A model generated the notes under the pieces. The model was not told the origin of the DNA and searched no databases. It saw nothing but the letters and a program-made list of their open reading frames with translations. From contig JACQDO010000273.1 in NCBI GenBank assembly GCA_016201085.1, positions 1 to 6,077 of the forward strand: a DNA stretch of 6,077 nt. Direction: 5' to 3'. The translations under genes and the position numbers were made by a program. Below, in pieces: positions 4,695-6,077 of this stretch. Each line of letters starts with the position of its first letter. The first letter of the stretch is position 1. The stretch is from Hyphomicrobiales bacterium (GTDB lineage Bacteria; Pseudomonadota; Alphaproteobacteria; Rhizobiales; Xanthobacteraceae).

Positions 4695-6077
4695 CTGCCC
4701 ATTTTCCTGGACGTTGACTTGGATGGCTACGAAGACCTGCTGGTCACGACCGGCCATTGGTTTGACACGCAGGACCTGGACGCGGATGAGCGGATCGCCG
4801 CCATGGGCCCGTTTGCCCGCGGTCAGGTGGGCCGCAAGGTGCTGCTCTATCCGCCGTTGCCACTGCCGAAGAAGGCCTATCGCAACCGGGGCGACCTGAC
4901 GTTCGAGGAAGCCAGCGATGCCTGGGGCTTCAACCAGGTCGGCATCTCCCAAGGGCTCGCCTTGGCGGATCTCGACAACGACGGCGACCTGGACCTGGCG
5001 GTGAACAACCTCAACGCTCCGGCGGGCATTTATCGCAACGACTCCCCCGCCCCGCGTGTGGCGGTGCGCCTCCGGGGGACGGCGCCGAATACGCAAGGCA
5101 TCGGCGCGCGCATCCTGGTGATGGGCGGCCCGGCGGCGCAGAGTCAGGAGGTCATCGCCGGGGGGCACTATCTTTCCGGCTCCGAACCGCTGCGGGTGTT
5201 CGCCGCCGGCGCCCCAACCAAGGAGTTGACCATCGAGGTGCGCTGGCGGGATGGCCGGACCAACCGCGTTGACCACCTTGCGCCTGACCGCATCTACACA
5301 ATCACCGAAGGTTCGTGGCCGCTCTCGACGCCCGCCCAAGCGGATCGCCCAGCACGCAGCGTGGGCGGACCCTGGTTCCAGGACGTATCGGCGCTGCTGG
5401 GCCACGTTCATCACGAGGACGCCTTCGACGATTTTGCCCGGCAGCCCTTGCTCCCGCGACGGCTCAGCCAGTTGGGGCCGGGCGTCTGCTGGAGCGACCT
5501 GGACGGCGATGGCCATGACGATCTGATCATTGGGAGCGGCAAGGGCGGCCGTCTCGCCGTTTTCCGGAACGACGGCCAGGGCGGCTTTGCGCGGGCCTCC
5601 TCGCCGCCGCTGGACCAACCCGCGGCTCGCGACCAGACCGGCCTGGTCATCTGGCCTGGCGTGGCGTTGCCGGCGCTGTTGATCGGCTCGGCCAATTACG
5701 AACCGGGGCTTGCGGACGGCCCCGCAGTCCGCCGCTGGACGTGGGGACAGCCGGCGCTGGACGACAGTCTCCCGGCGCTGCCTGCCAGCACCGGACCGCT
5801 GGCCGTGGCGGACTACGACGGCGACGGCTTCCTGGACTTGTTCGTCGGCGGACGGGTCGTGGCGGGGCGGTATCCCGAGCCAGCCGCTTCTTTCCTGTTC
5901 CGCCAAGTGGCCGGCGCGCTGCGGTTGGACGAGGAGAACTCGAAAGCCCTGGCCCGGATCGGTTTGGTCAGCGGCGCGGTGTTTAGCGATTTGGACGGGG
6001 ACGGCGGCCCGGAACTGCTGCTGGCTTGCGAGTGGGGGCCGATTCACATCTTGCGCTGGCGGGACGCCCGATTTCGG
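4695..6077 (+). CDS. VCBS/FG-GAP and ASPIC/UnbV repeat protein, interior part (interrupted 5', runs off right edge)
   Basis: This is the continuation, in the same frame, of the FG-GAP segment that starts at about 4311; no in-frame stop occurs to base 6077. Including the upstream piece, about 588 residues are visible of what is probably a protein of 1000 or more. Order: FG-GAP blades with DVDLDGYEDLLVTTGH (from 4710) and DLDNDGDLDLAVNN (from 4968); an ASPIC/UnbV domain about 5055-5310, with GIGARI, HYLSGSEPLRVF and IEVRWRDGR; then a linker and a second blade set starting WFQDVSALLGHVHHEDAFDD (about 5379) with three more DxDxDG loops. Known: such proteins are generally exported and calcium-stabilised, with roles in adhesion or carbohydrate handling largely undefined. 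The real start and signal peptide are missing. A reading restarted after the TGA could use TTG 4719 or ATG 4803, but neither is at a domain edge, so restart is unlikely. The pattern resembles verrucomicrobial proteins, unlike the genes to the left. Confidence 0.78.
   Translation, partial: MPIFLDVDLDGYEDLLVTTGHWFDTQDLDADERIAAMGPFARGQVGRKVLLYPPLPLPKKAYRNRGDLTFEEASDAWGFNQVGISQGLALADLDNDGDLDLAVNNLNAPAGIYRNDSPAPRVAVRLRGTAPNTQGIGARILVMGGPAAQSQEVIAGGHYLSGSEPLRVFAAGAPTKELTIEVRWRDGRTNRVDHLAPDRIYTITEGSWPLSTPAQADRPARSVGGPWFQDVSALLGHVHHEDAFDDFARQPLLPRRLSQLGPGVCWSDLDGDGHDDLIIGSGKGGRLAVFRNDGQGGFARASSPPLDQPAARDQTGLVIWPGVALPALLIGSANYEPGLADGPAVRRWTWGQPALDDSLPALPASTGPLAVADYDGDGFLDLFVGGRVVAGRYPEPAASFLFRQVAGALRLDEENSKALARIGLVSGAVFSDLDGDGGPELLLACEWGPIHILRWRDARFR

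Larger units (their letters stand above)
4311..6014 (+). repeat. Seven DxDxDG calcium-binding motifs (FG-GAP/VCBS repeats)
   Basis: In one frame the motifs are DLDRDGSPD (4311-4337), DLDRDGHDE (4467-4493), DVDLDGYED (4710-4736), DLDNDGDLD (4968-4994), DLDGDGHDD (5496-5522), DYDGDGFLD (5811-5837) and DLDGDGGPE (5988-6014). Such loops bind calcium in beta-propeller blades. The first four precede the ASPIC/UnbV domain and the last three follow it, so at least two propeller-like regions flank that domain. Similarity is mostly at protein level, with short DNA matches such as GACCTGGACCGCGA. Confidence 0.85.

Noticed and set aside
2088..6047. A 1319-codon open frame on the - strand covering namZ, the spacer, murC and the VCBS segment.
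   Set aside because: Its codons are exactly antisense to the real + strand frame (same phase), so a stop would need a TTA, CTA or TCA codon in the sense strand, which are rare in this GC-rich DNA. It crosses unrelated genes and a probable breakpoint, and its protein is a His/Arg/Gly/Val-rich low-information sequence with no recognisable domain.
3516..6077. A new functional system in which a cell-wall ligase is fused to a calcium-binding adhesin-like protein.
   Set aside because: The join removes the MurC ligase domain and the start of the repeat protein, pairs a cytoplasmic enzyme with a normally exported protein, and is followed by a stop codon. Chimeric assembly explains it better.
4695..6077. 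Programmed TGA readthrough or selenocysteine at 4692-4694.
   Set aside because: The position corresponds to Trp rather than Cys in homologues, no stem-loop was evident just downstream, and FG-GAP proteins are not known selenoproteins.

Overview
The window is GC-rich (strong G/C bias at third codon positions) and every supported gene lies on the + strand. Gene content from the left edge to about base 4310 points to an alphaproteobacterium, probably of the Hyphomicrobiales (Bradyrhizobium/Xanthobacteraceae type). The rightmost 1.77 kb instead encodes a VCBS/FG-GAP plus ASPIC/UnbV protein of a type I associate with Verrucomicrobia and related phyla. This assignment comes from remembered family patterns; no search was run. 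The mixture looks like a metagenomic contig.

Layout. (1) 2-742: C-terminal part of an OpgC-family membrane acyltransferase, cut by the left edge. (2) 685-1506: an exported SGNH/GDSL-fold protein whose start overlaps the opgC end, with both the nucleophile Ser and the catalytic His apparently replaced. (3) 1554-2099: a DOMON-like domain protein. (4) 2106-3308: a NamZ/DUF1343 exo-beta-N-acetylmuramidase homologue, 6 bases downstream and probably translationally coupled to (3). (5) 3309-3515: a 207-base spacer with small inverted repeats and no gene. (6) 3516-about 4313: the first 266 codons of murC, good in sequence but ending abruptly. (7) About 4311-6077: the inside of a large Ca-binding-repeat protein gene, joined in frame to murC, interrupted by one TGA at 4692-4694 where the family has Trp, then open to the right edge.

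How the genes fit together. opgC and the SGNH gene form a likely envelope-glycan modification pair. The DOMON-like gene and namZ form a second tight pair that may act on peptidoglycan fragments or other sugars. MurC would also be a peptidoglycan enzyme, but it lacks its last third here and has distinctly different codon usage from the genes on both sides (all 15 Thr codons ACC; Ala 22 GCC to 5 GCG). The simplest reading is that the right part of the window is a chimeric join, by assembly or less likely by real recombination, rather than a new MurC fusion system.

The most notable points are the MurC/VCBS breakpoint, the in-frame TGA at a conserved Trp, the catalytically degenerate SGNH protein and the DOMON-NamZ pairing. 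A 1319-codon open frame on the - strand (2088-6047) is explained by codon bias and is not reported as a gene.
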